This document shows positions 1 to 8,555 of a stretch of DNA of 64,000 nucleotides, piece by piece. The stretch is from an uncultured Alphaproteobacteria bacterium (lineage in GTDB: Bacteria > Pseudomonadota > Alphaproteobacteria > Rhodobacterales > Rhodobacteraceae), in contig CACIJG010000003.1 of assembly GCA_902586885.1 (NCBI GenBank), forward strand, positions 1 through 64,000, in the 5' to 3' direction. Under the pieces are notes generated by a model. It saw nothing but the letters and a program-made list of their open reading frames with translations, ran no database searches and was not told where the DNA came from. Positions within the stretch are counted from its first letter, which is position 1; the number at the start of each line of letters is the position of its first letter. The position numbers and the translations under genes were made by a program.

Positions 1-185
1 AGCGATAATATAGATTTTTCAACTCCTATATTGTCCATTTCAGTGAGACGACTCTCACCAAAATCCTCTAGTTTGTTTCTAACTTTTCCAAAAAGCTCAG
101 GACTAATATTAACCGCAGTATTAGACCAGTAATCAACAAAGTCCGGATGCATGAAGTGTTCCTCGAGCGCAATTTTTTTTTGCAT
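1..185 (-). CDS. Amidohydrolase family 2 protein, N-terminal part only
   Basis: Only the first 61 codons are inside the window; the gene continues past base 1. The start is ATG at 185 with a good Shine-Dalgarno (AGAGGT, 190-195). The protein begins with KIALEEHF and, near the visible end, has a segment ending GVEKSILSL. This is how metal-dependent amidohydrolase-2 proteins of the 2,3-dihydroxybenzoate/gamma-resorcylate decarboxylase group usually begin: a first beta strand carrying a Glu, then an E-MD-x-GV-x-x-x-xLS strand. The family performs non-oxidative decarboxylation or hydrolysis of aromatic or lactone substrates in the cytoplasm. With so little visible, the substrate cannot be named; an aromatic acid is an inference from the neighbouring aromatic genes. 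Confidence 0.7.
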   Translation of the reverse strand, partial: MQKKIALEEHFMHPDFVDYWSNTAVNISPELFGKVRNKLEDFGESRLTEMDNIGVEKSILS

Positions 186-396
186 TGATACCTCTTTTTA
201 TTGGAGTAAAATAATATCTCTGTTCAAAGTTTTATGCAAATTGCTTTGACTATTGTGTAATAGAAAAACACTTCACCAGACTTCCTATCTGATGTTGCTG
301 ATTAGAAGATCGACACTCTCAATAGATCTTGGGAATTTATATTTTAATTACTACTCATGATTAAATCATTGAATATTGCAATAAAATTGCAGAGGT

Positions 397-462
397 AAAA
401 ATAAGCTATTGATTCAATTACCTTATTTGGAGACTACTGAGTCCCTCCGCTACCATAATCCG
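397..462 (+). repeat. Diverged direct repeat, copy A
   Basis: Bases 397-462 align without gaps to 2104-2169 (copy B) at roughly 70 percent identity by eye. Best conserved are AAATAAG, ATTCAA, CCTTATT and TCCGCTACC. The two copies sit in the gaps on either side of the NfeD/SPFH gene pair. They could be a dispersed intergenic element or the two ends of an old insertion. Confidence 0.45.
438..455 (+). other. tRNA 3'-end-like fragment (possible old att scar)
   Basis: TGAGTCCCTCCGCTACCA looks like the end of a T-arm, an acceptor strand, a discriminator base and CCA, but there is no tRNA body upstream. About 80 bases downstream TAGGGTA occurs twice with 12-base period. The true tRNA-Ser at 51912-52001 is followed at a similar distance by a tandem 12-bp repeat, so this may be a comparable, degraded attachment scar. 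This is inference from layout only. Confidence 0.3.
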
Positions 463-677
463 ATTTTTAGGTTTTTGTTAATTTCTCTTATCTAATTGGG
501 ATTTATGGCTTTGATAATGTTTTGTAGATTTTTGTAGGGTACAGATTAGGGTAGAATAAAGCATATTATCTGTCTTAAAACAGATATCTCTGTTTATACA
601 ACTATCAATTTTTGGATTTTTCTATTATTGGAATGGTGGTCTGTTTAATATCGCTCTAAATATCTTGGATAGAAACT

Positions 678-980
678 CTAATAATTATTTACATCATCAT
701 CAGTCGTAGAACCCTTTTTCCAAAATTTGATCAATAGAAAAGAGATTAACAGTCCTAATAATGCCCAAAGCAACAAAATTTCGTACCATTTGTCAAAGAA
801 AAGAATGGAGGGAAGAAACATATTTTTCAAAGCAAAAACATAGCCACTTGTAACAAAACTACTCAAACTAAGCGGCAAGAAAAAAATAGAACTACCATCG
901 AGTAATTCTAAAACCAGAAAAGCTATTCCAACAATTATCCAAGTTTGAAAAACAAAAATAAAGACCAAAAGGTAATCCAT
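678..980 (-). CDS. NfeD-like small membrane protein
   Basis: A 100-residue integral membrane protein with about three to four hydrophobic segments (around residues 4-24, 28-48 and 68-92) and a charged acidic tail. It follows the SPFH gene directly: the SPFH stop ends at 985 and this ATG is at 980. NfeD-family proteins are usually encoded beside stomatin/SPFH genes (as YbbJ is beside QmcA) and are thought to act with them in membrane microdomains. An in-frame upstream ATG at 1013 would overlap the SPFH gene; I chose 980 because it starts just before the first membrane segment. The family call rests on context plus the hydrophobic pattern. Confidence 0.7.
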   Translation of the reverse strand: MDYLLVFIFVFQTWIIVGIAFLVLELLDGSSIFFLPLSLSSFVTSGYVFALKNMFLPSILFFDKWYEILLLWALLGLLISFLLIKFWKKGSTTDDDVNNY

Positions 981-984
981 TTCT

Positions 985-1899
985 TCATTTCTTCTCTTTT
1001 GGTAACGTCTCAATCAAAGCCGAAAAGGCGCTGAATATTCCGCTTATGTCCGAAGGCAAAACTAAGGTCTTTGTATTTTGAGAAGCAGTAAGCTGCCCTA
1101 TGGCGTCGACTTGCCTTTTTGCTATTTCAAAATCAATAGCCGGTTTTCCATTATCTTTTATTGCTTTTGCGAGTAAAGCAGTTTGCTTGGCGTCCGCTGC
1201 GGCTTTTACCTCAATTGAATATGCTTCAGCCTCAGCAGCAACCTTTACTCCCTCTGCCTCCTTCTTGGCTTTATAAAATTCTGCGTCTGCCTTTAATTGA
1301 ATTGATTGTTTCTGACCTTCTGCTTCAGCAACTGTTGCTCTTCGGTTTCTCTCAGCATTCAATTGCTGTCGCTGAGCGTCCTTTGTTGCATCATCAACGA
1401 TTACATCAGTGATAGACGTTCTAGTGATCTCGATACCCCAAACTTCTGCAGAAGGGGAGAGGCTTTTAGCGATCTCTGCGTTCATTTGGTCTCGACTTGA
1501 TTGCAACTCGTCAAGTTCGAGTTTTCCTGCTGCAGACCTAACTACAGAAGATGTTTCAGTATTTAGGGCCTGATCAATATTTGAAATTCTGTATACGGAC
1601 CTGGAAGCATCTATGACTCTATAAAAAATACTAGTTTCTAGCTCTACTTCAACATTGTCCTTAGTTATTACAGAAATTTTCTGAGCCTCAAGTTGCCTTT
1701 CCAGAATATCAATTCTATGGGCAACTTTATCGAGATAGGGCACAATAATTGATAGACCAGCATTTAAAGTTCTGTAGTATTTCCCAAACCTTTCGACAAC
1801 AAATACTTTCGATTGAGGGACTACCTTCACACCAAGATATATAGTTAAGATTATAAGAGCTATGACAATCAGTGTTGTGATTGATCCTATGTTTTCCAT
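985..1899 (-). CDS. SPFH/Band 7 (stomatin/QmcA-like) membrane protein
   Basis: A 304-residue protein with one N-terminal transmembrane helix (about 8-26), a Band 7 domain (about 27-190, containing VVERFGKYYRTL and the region up to WGIEITR), and an Ala/Glu/Lys-rich coiled coil (about 175-240) rich in AEAEG-type repeats. Length and layout match bacterial QmcA/stomatin proteins, which oligomerise at the inner membrane and organise membrane domains or modulate proteases. It is the first gene of a two-gene unit with the NfeD-like protein downstream, the usual pairing. The ATG at 1899 directly precedes the membrane helix, with a purine-rich AGAGGGGG stretch upstream as ribosome binding site. Confidence 0.9.
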   Translation of the reverse strand: MENIGSITTLIVIALIILTIYLGVKVVPQSKVFVVERFGKYYRTLNAGLSIIVPYLDKVAHRIDILERQLEAQKISVITKDNVEVELETSIFYRVIDASRSVYRISNIDQALNTETSSVVRSAAGKLELDELQSSRDQMNAEIAKSLSPSAEVWGIEITRTSITDVIVDDATKDAQRQQLNAERNRRATVAEAEGQKQSIQLKADAEFYKAKKEAEGVKVAAEAEAYSIEVKAAADAKQTALLAKAIKDNGKPAIDFEIAKRQVDAIGQLTASQNTKTLVLPSDISGIFSAFSALIETLPKEKK

Positions 1900-2188
1900 G
1901 ATTACCCCCTCTAAACTTTCAGAATCTTATAAATTATTCATTAAATATAAAATATATCATCTTAGAGCTTATTTCAATAACTGGTACGAAACCTTATAGT
2001 AGAGAAGTGTTAAAGCTAAGAAATAAGCTCTAATCTGTGTTCTTACTTCTTTCCTAAATAAGGATTGAACTTCCGAGCAAAACCTTAGCCATTCACTAGC
2101 CATACAAATAAGTAATTAATTCAAAGCCCTTATTCTGTGAATATTTAGTTCATCCGCTACCGAAATTCCTTTAACTAAAAATTATAGT
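1900..2188. other. Gene-free gap with a perfect 14-bp inverted repeat
   Basis: No coding region is supported. The gap holds a perfect 14-base inverted repeat (TTAGAGCTTATTTC at 1962-1975, complement at 2020-2033, 44-base spacer) and copy B of the diverged direct repeat (2104-2169). The inverted repeat could form a long-range stem upstream of the SPFH gene, or be the termini of a tiny miniature element. No run of T makes it a simple terminator. Confidence 0.5.
2104..2169 (+). repeat. Diverged direct repeat, copy B
   Basis: Partner of copy A at 397-462, in the same orientation and aligned without gaps. CCTTATT and TCCGCTACC are identical in both copies. Copy B lies between the molybdopterin oxidoreductase and the SPFH gene. 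Confidence 0.45.
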
Positions 2189-4531
2189 TTAATAATTAAA
2201 TTTTTTTACTTCACACCAATAACATCGAAGAGGAATTGATCCACTTATAGGGTCTGAGTTTTCTGTAGTAACAACAGAATTAAAATTAAAGTTTTCTTTT
2301 TTTTCCATAGCCTTAAATGTTGCAGACCTTTTATAATCAGTCCATCCATGTTGACCAAAGACTGAATCATCGGCAAGTAAATCACTTATTTTTGCACGCG
2401 CTAAAAAAAAACCAGACTTTGTCTCTATTTGAACCCAATCATTTTCTTCAATTCCCCTTTTTTTTGCCACGGAGCGAGATATTTCAACAACTGGATGTGG
2501 AGTTAATCTTCGGAGAGATTTAATATTTCTTCCCTGACTATGACAATAGGCAATTGTTTTAGCACCTGCCAAGCGAAGTGGGAAATTATGAGACTCCCTT
2601 TGAGGTAAGTCTAATGTATTGAGAGAAGGTACTGGATCATAACCGTGCTTCAACATCTTTTCTGAATAAATTTCAAGTCGCTTAGTGGGAGTTTTAAATC
2701 CGTGAATAATATAGTCCTTATAAGGAACTTTGTCTTTTAGGCACACGCCACTGGGATTCTCCTTTAGCTGATTAAGAGTTATCCCTGATTGAGACAAAAT
2801 ATAGGCGTGACCTTTATCAGGATCACAATCAAACATCAAGTTAGATAACCCTAAACGACGACTTAATTCCAATACAATATCTGTATCGCTGAGACTTTGC
2901 CCAATCCGTTCTATTACCGCTGGTCTCAATTGGACTCTTCTTAATCCCTCCAAAGAGTTATCAAAACCTGTGCGGAGACCTTCTCGTTCCCAGGAAGTAG
3001 ACACAGGTAGCACTATATCTGCGTACTCAGCACTTTTATTCATAAAAAAATCTGCATGAACATGAAAATCTAATGTTTCAAAGGATTTTTCAGCAAGTTC
3101 AGTATCCGGCTGAGCAGCTAAAAGATTGCCTCCAAATGAAAACAACATTCTTATCGGATAAGGTACCTTATTTAGGATAGCTCTGTAAGTATCTCTTGCC
3201 GTGACCCATCCTAATTTCCCTGGCCCTAATGGACGCTCATTAATACCCAAGGTTTTTGCACGCTGAGAAGCAGACAATAGATCATGTCCGGCAATATCAT
3301 TAAATAGAGTTACGCCTCCAGGAACATTACCTCCTTTTGCTCCATAACATCCTGTTAATCCATAAAGTATTGATATAGCTCTGTCAGTTTGCGTTGCGTT
3401 AGCACTCTGACCAACTCCGTTCCAAGCATAGTATGCAATAGAGTCACTTTCTAGCAGTAACTTAACAGCCTTTTCCAAATTAGACTTACTTACCCCAGTA
3501 ATGTCAAAAACCTTTTGAGTGGTATAGCCCTGAGCCGCTTGGGAAAATTTTTGAAGTGCACTTGAACATGATAAATAGCCCTCCCTAGTTTTAATTCTTG
3601 TAATTGTACATAACTGAGCATGCTTTGGTGAATCAATCCATTTACCTTCTTTGGTGCTATACCGTATTAGGGAACCATTTTTGGATGATTGAGCCATGAG
3701 TATGTTAGGATCACCGCCCAATTCTAAATCGTCTTCTCGCAAAAATAAGCCGTTATCATCACGCACCAAGAAAGAAGCGTTTGACCACTTTTTAACAAAC
3801 TCTTCATTGAAGTTAGCTGACTTTAAAAGGAGATTGGCTAACCCAAGAGCTAAAGCTTGATCAGTTCCCGGTTTTACTTTGAGCCAACTGTCTGCCCTGC
3901 GAGCATATAGTGTTGGGCGAGGATCTATCACCAAAAGCTTGGAACCTCTCTTTAATGCCTTTTGTATTTCAACAGACCGTGCTAACCATGTAGCCGCTGG
4001 ATTATTTCCCCATAAAATAATGCAATCTGTATTGGCGAAATCTGGAGTGCCAATATCTGTGCCATACGTCAAACGCGATGCAAAGTCCTTATGCCAATTG
4101 CATATCTCTGTTGAATAAATTGTGTTTGGGCTTCCATAAGCCCTTATGAATCTCTCTATCCAAGATATACCATCAGATATGTGAGTGCCACTCGGCGTCG
4201 TAACTGAAAAAGCTACCTGCTCTGCTCCGTAAAAGTGTCTTATATATGCCATTCTTTCAGCTATCTCATTAAATGCAGTCTCCCAAGTTATCTTTTCCCA
4301 TTTAGGATTAGAGATACCTTTTGGAGAAACACGTCTGAGGGGGCTCGTTAGTCGATCCGGGTGATATACTAACTCTGCTGCTGCAGTACCTTTCGGACAA
4401 AGTTTTTCACCTGTCGGATGCTGAGGATCTGGCTCAACTTTAAGTAGCTTATTTTCCTTTACAATAGCTTTGCACCCGCAACGCGAACGGCATTGAGTAC
4501 AGAAAGCAGGAATACCGAGTTCTTTAGACAT
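2189..4531 (-). CDS. Molybdopterin-dependent oxidoreductase (DMSO reductase family), lone catalytic subunit
   Basis: A 780-residue protein starting MSKELGIPAFC. The N-terminal 4Fe-4S site is intact (C11, C14, C18, C45 in a CxxCxxxC...C pattern). The molybdopterin-binding body follows, with ILWGNNPAATW and a C-terminal molydopterin dinucleotide-binding region. C144 in STEICNWH is in the place of the metal ligand, as in cysteine-ligated family members. No twin-arginine signal is seen, so it is probably cytoplasmic. The longer start at 4564 adds an unlikely hydrophobic leader; 4531 puts the start where the family begins. No iron-sulfur or membrane-anchor subunit lies next to it, which resembles soluble one-subunit members. 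The substrate is unknown. Confidence 0.85.
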   Translation of the reverse strand: MSKELGIPAFCTQCRSRCGCKAIVKENKLLKVEPDPQHPTGEKLCPKGTAAAELVYHPDRLTSPLRRVSPKGISNPKWEKITWETAFNEIAERMAYIRHFYGAEQVAFSVTTPSGTHISDGISWIERFIRAYGSPNTIYSTEICNWHKDFASRLTYGTDIGTPDFANTDCIILWGNNPAATWLARSVEIQKALKRGSKLLVIDPRPTLYARRADSWLKVKPGTDQALALGLANLLLKSANFNEEFVKKWSNASFLVRDDNGLFLREDDLELGGDPNILMAQSSKNGSLIRYSTKEGKWIDSPKHAQLCTITRIKTREGYLSCSSALQKFSQAAQGYTTQKVFDITGVSKSNLEKAVKLLLESDSIAYYAWNGVGQSANATQTDRAISILYGLTGCYGAKGGNVPGGVTLFNDIAGHDLLSASQRAKTLGINERPLGPGKLGWVTARDTYRAILNKVPYPIRMLFSFGGNLLAAQPDTELAEKSFETLDFHVHADFFMNKSAEYADIVLPVSTSWEREGLRTGFDNSLEGLRRVQLRPAVIERIGQSLSDTDIVLELSRRLGLSNLMFDCDPDKGHAYILSQSGITLNQLKENPSGVCLKDKVPYKDYIIHGFKTPTKRLEIYSEKMLKHGYDPVPSLNTLDLPQRESHNFPLRLAGAKTIAYCHSQGRNIKSLRRLTPHPVVEISRSVAKKRGIEENDWVQIETKSGFFLARAKISDLLADDSVFGQHGWTDYKRSATFKAMEKKENFNFNSVVTTENSDPISGSIPLRCYWCEVKKFNY

Positions 4532-4708
4532 TGTTAACACAATTATTTTAATACAAATATACACGCTAAATACAAAGAGTCGGTAAATAAATTTTAATTC
4601 GAGATTTTTTAAATACCGATTGAACTAGCCTTAGTATGCCAATCCCTGTTTTGTGGTTTACGACTATTTTTTTATGGTAATTAATGAGCAAAGATGTAAA
4701 TTTTTACT

Positions 4709-6205
4709 ATGAAAGAAAATTCAACTAATAATGTTTGGAAAACAAATACTCAAACTATTTTGGGACTATTGTTTTCAGCTACACGTAAGAATCCACAAAA
4801 AATTTATTGCAAGACCCATAATAAAAATCTTACTTACTCCGATTTGGTTAAATCAGCTTCGCATGTATCTTTGGAGTTAAGACAGCTTCCAAAAGATCAG
4901 CCGGTTGCAATCCTTCTACCAAACTCGGATTTATTTTTAATTGCATATTTTGCGGTTCTTATGAGTGGAAGAAGCCCAGCATTATTGAATTACCTTTTAC
5001 CGGAAAAAGGGATGCAAAAAATTTTGAGTAAACTTGAGCCCTCGGTAGTACTGTCCAACAAGGAGATAATTAATTTTAAAAGTATGATTTTGAGTAAAGA
5101 CATTGTCAAAAACCATACTGACGTTATTGACTGTAATAATTTAATTGATCATACATCGGAAAATGATATAGCGGCAATAATGTTCTCTGGAGGTACTACT
5201 GGACTGCCTAAACAAATAAATCACTCTAATAAGTGTCTGATTAAAATGGTCGAAAGAATGGAATGGGGTTGGCCTACTAAGAATGATGAAAAATGGTTGG
5301 TGGTTGCTCCTTTTACTCACATATATGGTTTTTTAACTGGCGTGACTAATCCGCTATTGAGAGCAGGGAAAATTATAATTCCTGAAATTTTCAGGCCTGA
5401 CATTATTATTAATCTTCTGATTGATGAACAAATCTCGATATTTGGGGGAGGTCCTCCGGCTATTTATCAAGCTTTGCTTTCTGATCCAGATCTTAAAACA
5501 AAAAAAATGCCCTATTTGAGGGTTTGCCCTGGCGGAGGAGCTCCTTTTCCCATAAATGTCCACGAAAACTGGAAAAAGGCTACAGGTTTAACCATACATG
5601 AGGGTTATGGGATGACAGAGATCGCACCAATTTCTGTTAATACCGAAAAGGAAGGCATGAAACTAGGAACAGCTGGTAAACCGGCTCCCGACACTATTAT
5701 CGAGATAGTAGATATTGAAAAAGGGGAAAATATACTTGCAGCAGGGGAAATGGGCGAAATCCGTATCAAGGGACCACATATGATGACAGAATATGAGGGA
5801 AACCCGGAAGAAACAGCTTTAACTATTAAAAACGGGTTTATACACACTGGAGATATTGGATTGCTTGATAATGAAGGATTCCTCAGAATAACCGATAGAA
5901 AAAAAGACGTTATTTTTGTAAAAGGTTTCAACGTTTTTCCTAGAGAAGTCGAAGAGGAGTTATTAAGTCATAGCTCTATTTCTGGAGCTTGCGTTGTGGG
6001 AAAACAGGATGATAGGTCAGGTGAGACTCCTATCGCGTTTGTAACGTTGAGAAAACATATAAAAGTTTCAGAAATAAAGGACTACTGTGATAAGACCCTT
6101 TTACCTTATAAAGTTCCATCAGAATTCATAATATTAGAACAGTTGCCATTAACCCCAGCGAAAAAGGTTGATAGAATGGCTTTAACCAGCAAGTTGAGCA
6201 CCTAA
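4709..6205 (+). CDS. AMP-forming acyl-CoA synthetase
   Basis: A 498-residue ANL-superfamily enzyme that would activate a carboxylic acid to its CoA thioester via an acyl-adenylate. The P-loop-like motif SGGTTGLPK is near residue 158, GYGMTE near 298, the TGDIG/DRKKD hinge region near 377-400, and the catalytic lysine in PAKKVDR near 482. All key motifs are present and the length is normal. It is transcribed away from the molybdopterin gene; the 177-base gap between the two start codons must hold both promoters. The substrate (fatty or aromatic acid) cannot be read from the sequence. Confidence 0.88.
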   Translation: MKENSTNNVWKTNTQTILGLLFSATRKNPQKIYCKTHNKNLTYSDLVKSASHVSLELRQLPKDQPVAILLPNSDLFLIAYFAVLMSGRSPALLNYLLPEKGMQKILSKLEPSVVLSNKEIINFKSMILSKDIVKNHTDVIDCNNLIDHTSENDIAAIMFSGGTTGLPKQINHSNKCLIKMVERMEWGWPTKNDEKWLVVAPFTHIYGFLTGVTNPLLRAGKIIIPEIFRPDIIINLLIDEQISIFGGGPPAIYQALLSDPDLKTKKMPYLRVCPGGGAPFPINVHENWKKATGLTIHEGYGMTEIAPISVNTEKEGMKLGTAGKPAPDTIIEIVDIEKGENILAAGEMGEIRIKGPHMMTEYEGNPEETALTIKNGFIHTGDIGLLDNEGFLRITDRKKDVIFVKGFNVFPREVEEELLSHSSISGACVVGKQDDRSGETPIAFVTLRKHIKVSEIKDYCDKTLLPYKVPSEFIILEQLPLTPAKKVDRMALTSKLST

Positions 6206-6342
6206 ATTAAAGAGACAATAAGAAGATTACACTGATCAATTGCTATTTTTAAAATATTGATCTGATTCAATCAATTTGGTAGTCACTGACGCACAATAAA
6301 TTTTGACGCTATTAAAATTTTATAAGGTATAGATATAAAAAA

Positions 6343-6630
6343 ATGACCAGATTAATTTTAATTGTTTTAATAGTTGGCTTTTTTTTATGGCTTTTTGCTC
6401 CCTTATTGAAAAACCGCAAAAGCCAGGACGAAACCAATAGTTTAGATCAGATTCTTCAGCCTAAAACAGGTAACTTTCTTGGAAACAATCTTTTAATCAC
6501 CATTATTTTAGCTGGAATATTTTTGGTAGTAGCGTTTTGGTTCCTACCTAAATTTGGAGTAAATACTGTGGGACTATTACAGAAAATAATTCCTTTAATT
6601 TCTTCTTTAAGAGGGATATTGCCATTCTAA
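6343..6630 (+). CDS. Small two-helix membrane protein of unknown function
   Basis: A 95-residue protein with a hydrophobic N-terminal segment (about 3-22), a polar charged stretch (24-46), and a second hydrophobic segment (about 49-69) followed by a moderately hydrophobic tail. No family is recognised. It stands alone downstream of the CoA ligase with a 137-base gap. The ATG is preceded by TAAGGTATAG, a weak ribosome-binding site. Confidence 0.6.
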   Translation: MTRLILIVLIVGFFLWLFAPLLKNRKSQDETNSLDQILQPKTGNFLGNNLLITIILAGIFLVVAFWFLPKFGVNTVGLLQKIIPLISSLRGILPF

Positions 6631-6633
6631 TTT

Positions 6634-6650
6634 AGTTAAGAAACTTAACT
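6634..6650. terminator. Possible weak hairpin between convergent genes
   Basis: AGTTAAG-AAA-CTTAACT forms a 7-bp stem with a 3-base loop, four bases after the stop of the small membrane protein gene. There is no clear T-run, so terminator function is uncertain. Confidence 0.3.
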
Positions 6651-6690
6651 TCCTCGAAAAGGCGTATGGTTCTGGGAAGCAATTTGAGAA

Positions 6691-6873
6691 TTATCTCATG
6701 ATACTATTTCTGTAATCCGAGATTAGGCTAAAAATTTCTTCAATTTTTTCCTCAGATTTTATCTCTTTTAATAGTAGAAGAATTAATCGAGCGTTTACTT
6801 TCTGCATTTGCTCATCATCAAGATCTTCATAGAAATTGACCAATTTAGAATAAAACTCGTCCCTAAGTTCCAT
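6691..6873 (-). CDS. DUF2783-type small protein
   Basis: A 60-residue, mostly helical, acidic protein. The pattern EFYSKLVNFYEDLDDEQ followed by NARLILLLL matches the short DUF2783 family as I know it. That family is repeatedly encoded beside an FAD monooxygenase and an MBL-fold hydrolase, exactly as here. It is the last gene of the 12095-to-6691 minus-strand operon. Its role is unknown; a small partner of the monooxygenase is a possibility, not shown. Confidence 0.7.
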   Translation of the reverse strand: MELRDEFYSKLVNFYEDLDDEQMQKVNARLILLLLKEIKSEEKIEEIFSLISDYRNSIMR

Positions 6874-6905
6874 TTGATTTATTGTCCTATCTTATATAAT
6901 TTTAT

Positions 6906-8555
6906 TCATTTAGTTTCTGTTTGTTCATTAATGTATTTCAGGATTGTATTTTTATTCGCCTCCTCAAAAACTCCAATTATATAAGAGTCTGGTCTCAACA
7001 AATAATGATTACCATTATCGTATCTTTTTTTTCCTAAGCTGGAAACGTCCGTATAGGCCGAAATGTCGTCTGCCTTTCTCTTTATTTGAATAATATTAAC
7101 GCCTTCGATGTGAGGCAACACATCTTCAGAAAAAGATAATAAATTAAATCCATTCGAAAGCTGGTCAATAAGTTGAGTTTTTACTCCATTGCAATCAACC
7201 AAAGGAAAATCAATAACGGTATTGCCCAAACAGCTACTCTCTTTATAATCAACTTTTTTTAATGGAGAATATGGAAGCACGTAGGGAGTAGATAATCTGC
7301 CCGAATTTATTAACCTCCTGGCAAAATTAAATGTCTTAGCTAAATCCAATACTTCATTTCTAAATGCAGTTGCCATTTTATTTTTTGGCGTCATAAAATT
7401 TGTCGCTCGTGACGAATTTTGTAAGTTTTCTTTTGCTGCTTCTATTCTTTCTGAATTATAAAACTCCAAAATTTTTTTTCCAGATTGTCCCTTTAAAACC
7501 CTGGCTAACCTCCAACCTAAGTTGTCTACATCGTGAATACCCCCGTTTCCTCCTCTAGCACCAAATGGACTCACTACATGAGCGCTATCACCTGCAAATA
7601 TCACATTATCGAAAACTAATTTTTTTAGTGAGGAACATTTAAACTTATAAATACTCATCCAATCGATGGAGAAGTCTTTATTGCCTACAATTTTTCTTAT
7701 TCTTTTTCTCACAGTTTTTTCATTGAGTTCCTTTTCCTTATTTACCTCTTCACCAAGTTGTAGGTCTATTCGATATATATTGTCGGCTTGTTTATGCAGC
7801 AAAGCAGATTGCCCCTCATGAAAAGTGGGTGCAAACCAGAACCATCTTTCAGGACTCACACCTTCAAAAGGCGGTTGCTCCATATGGATGTCTACTATTA
7901 AAAAGTGTTCATCAAAAATTTCTCCCTCGAAAGACAAACCCATTCTCTTTCTTGTTGGGGAGTCTGCTCCATCACAGGCCACCAAGTATTTACAATCCAT
8001 TTCATATAAACCTTCGGGACACCTAACTGATAACTTAATATCATTTGACTCTTGTACATGATCTACAACCTCATTACTAAATCTTAGATCAATAAAATTT
8101 GATAGTTCCAAACATTTTTCAATTAGAAATTCTTCTACATAGTATTGTTGCAAGTTTACGAATGCTGGAAACTTGTGACCCTTTTCAGGTAATAGATTAA
8201 AAGAATAAACTTCGTCATCTCCATTAAAAAGCCTACCAACCTCCCATGTTATACCCTTATCAATAATCTTGTCAGCGATTCCGATCCTGTTGAATATTTC
8301 TAGTGTTTTTTTTGCCCAGCAAATTGCCCTAGACCCGGTTGATACAATATTATTATCATCGAGCACTACGCTCTTTACTCCTCTCTGGGCTAAGTCAATT
8401 GCTAAAGTAAGACCTATTGGACCGGCACCAATTATTACTACTTGGTGTTTAATTTTCGATCCCTCACTGATCTCTACAGGAGTGTTATACTCAAATTCCT
8501 TATATGTATAACTTTTGGAAAAATTGCTTTGTCTATTCACTGCAGTAAGTTCCAC
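6906..8555 (-). CDS. FAD-dependent aromatic monooxygenase (PheA/MhpA-like)
   Basis: A 549-residue class A flavoprotein hydroxylase. It has the Rossmann FAD motif GAGPIG near residues 43-48, the DG motif in ACDGADSPTR near 195, and the GD motif in FAGDSAHVVSPFGARGGN near 322. A C-terminal thioredoxin-like domain (about 440-549) is typical of phenol hydroxylase and MhpA relatives. It would hydroxylate an aromatic ring using NAD(P)H and oxygen. It overlaps the MBL-fold gene upstream by 19 bases, so the two are probably co-translated. Its place with hmgA and fahA suggests it makes or feeds a homogentisate-like dihydroxy-acid, which is inference. Confidence 0.9.
   Translation of the reverse strand: MELTAVNRQSNFSKSYTYKEFEYNTPVEISEGSKIKHQVVIIGAGPIGLTLAIDLAQRGVKSVVLDDNNIVSTGSRAICWAKKTLEIFNRIGIADKIIDKGITWEVGRLFNGDDEVYSFNLLPEKGHKFPAFVNLQQYYVEEFLIEKCLELSNFIDLRFSNEVVDHVQESNDIKLSVRCPEGLYEMDCKYLVACDGADSPTRKRMGLSFEGEIFDEHFLIVDIHMEQPPFEGVSPERWFWFAPTFHEGQSALLHKQADNIYRIDLQLGEEVNKEKELNEKTVRKRIRKIVGNKDFSIDWMSIYKFKCSSLKKLVFDNVIFAGDSAHVVSPFGARGGNGGIHDVDNLGWRLARVLKGQSGKKILEFYNSERIEAAKENLQNSSRATNFMTPKNKMATAFRNEVLDLAKTFNFARRLINSGRLSTPYVLPYSPLKKVDYKESSCLGNTVIDFPLVDCNGVKTQLIDQLSNGFNLLSFSEDVLPHIEGVNIIQIKRKADDISAYTDVSSLGKKRYDNGNHYLLRPDSYIIGVFEEANKNTILKYINEQTETK

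Larger units (their letters stand above)
186..677. other. Gene-free gap with repeat and tRNA-end-like remnants
   Basis: I see no credible coding region in these 492 bases. It holds the left copy of a diverged repeat (397-462), a tRNA-3'-end-like string (438-455), TAGGGTA twice with 12-base spacing (535 and 547), and a small hairpin with arms TATCTGT/ACAGATA (567-573 and 580-586). It may be the scar of an old integration next to the NfeD/SPFH genes. Confidence 0.5.
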
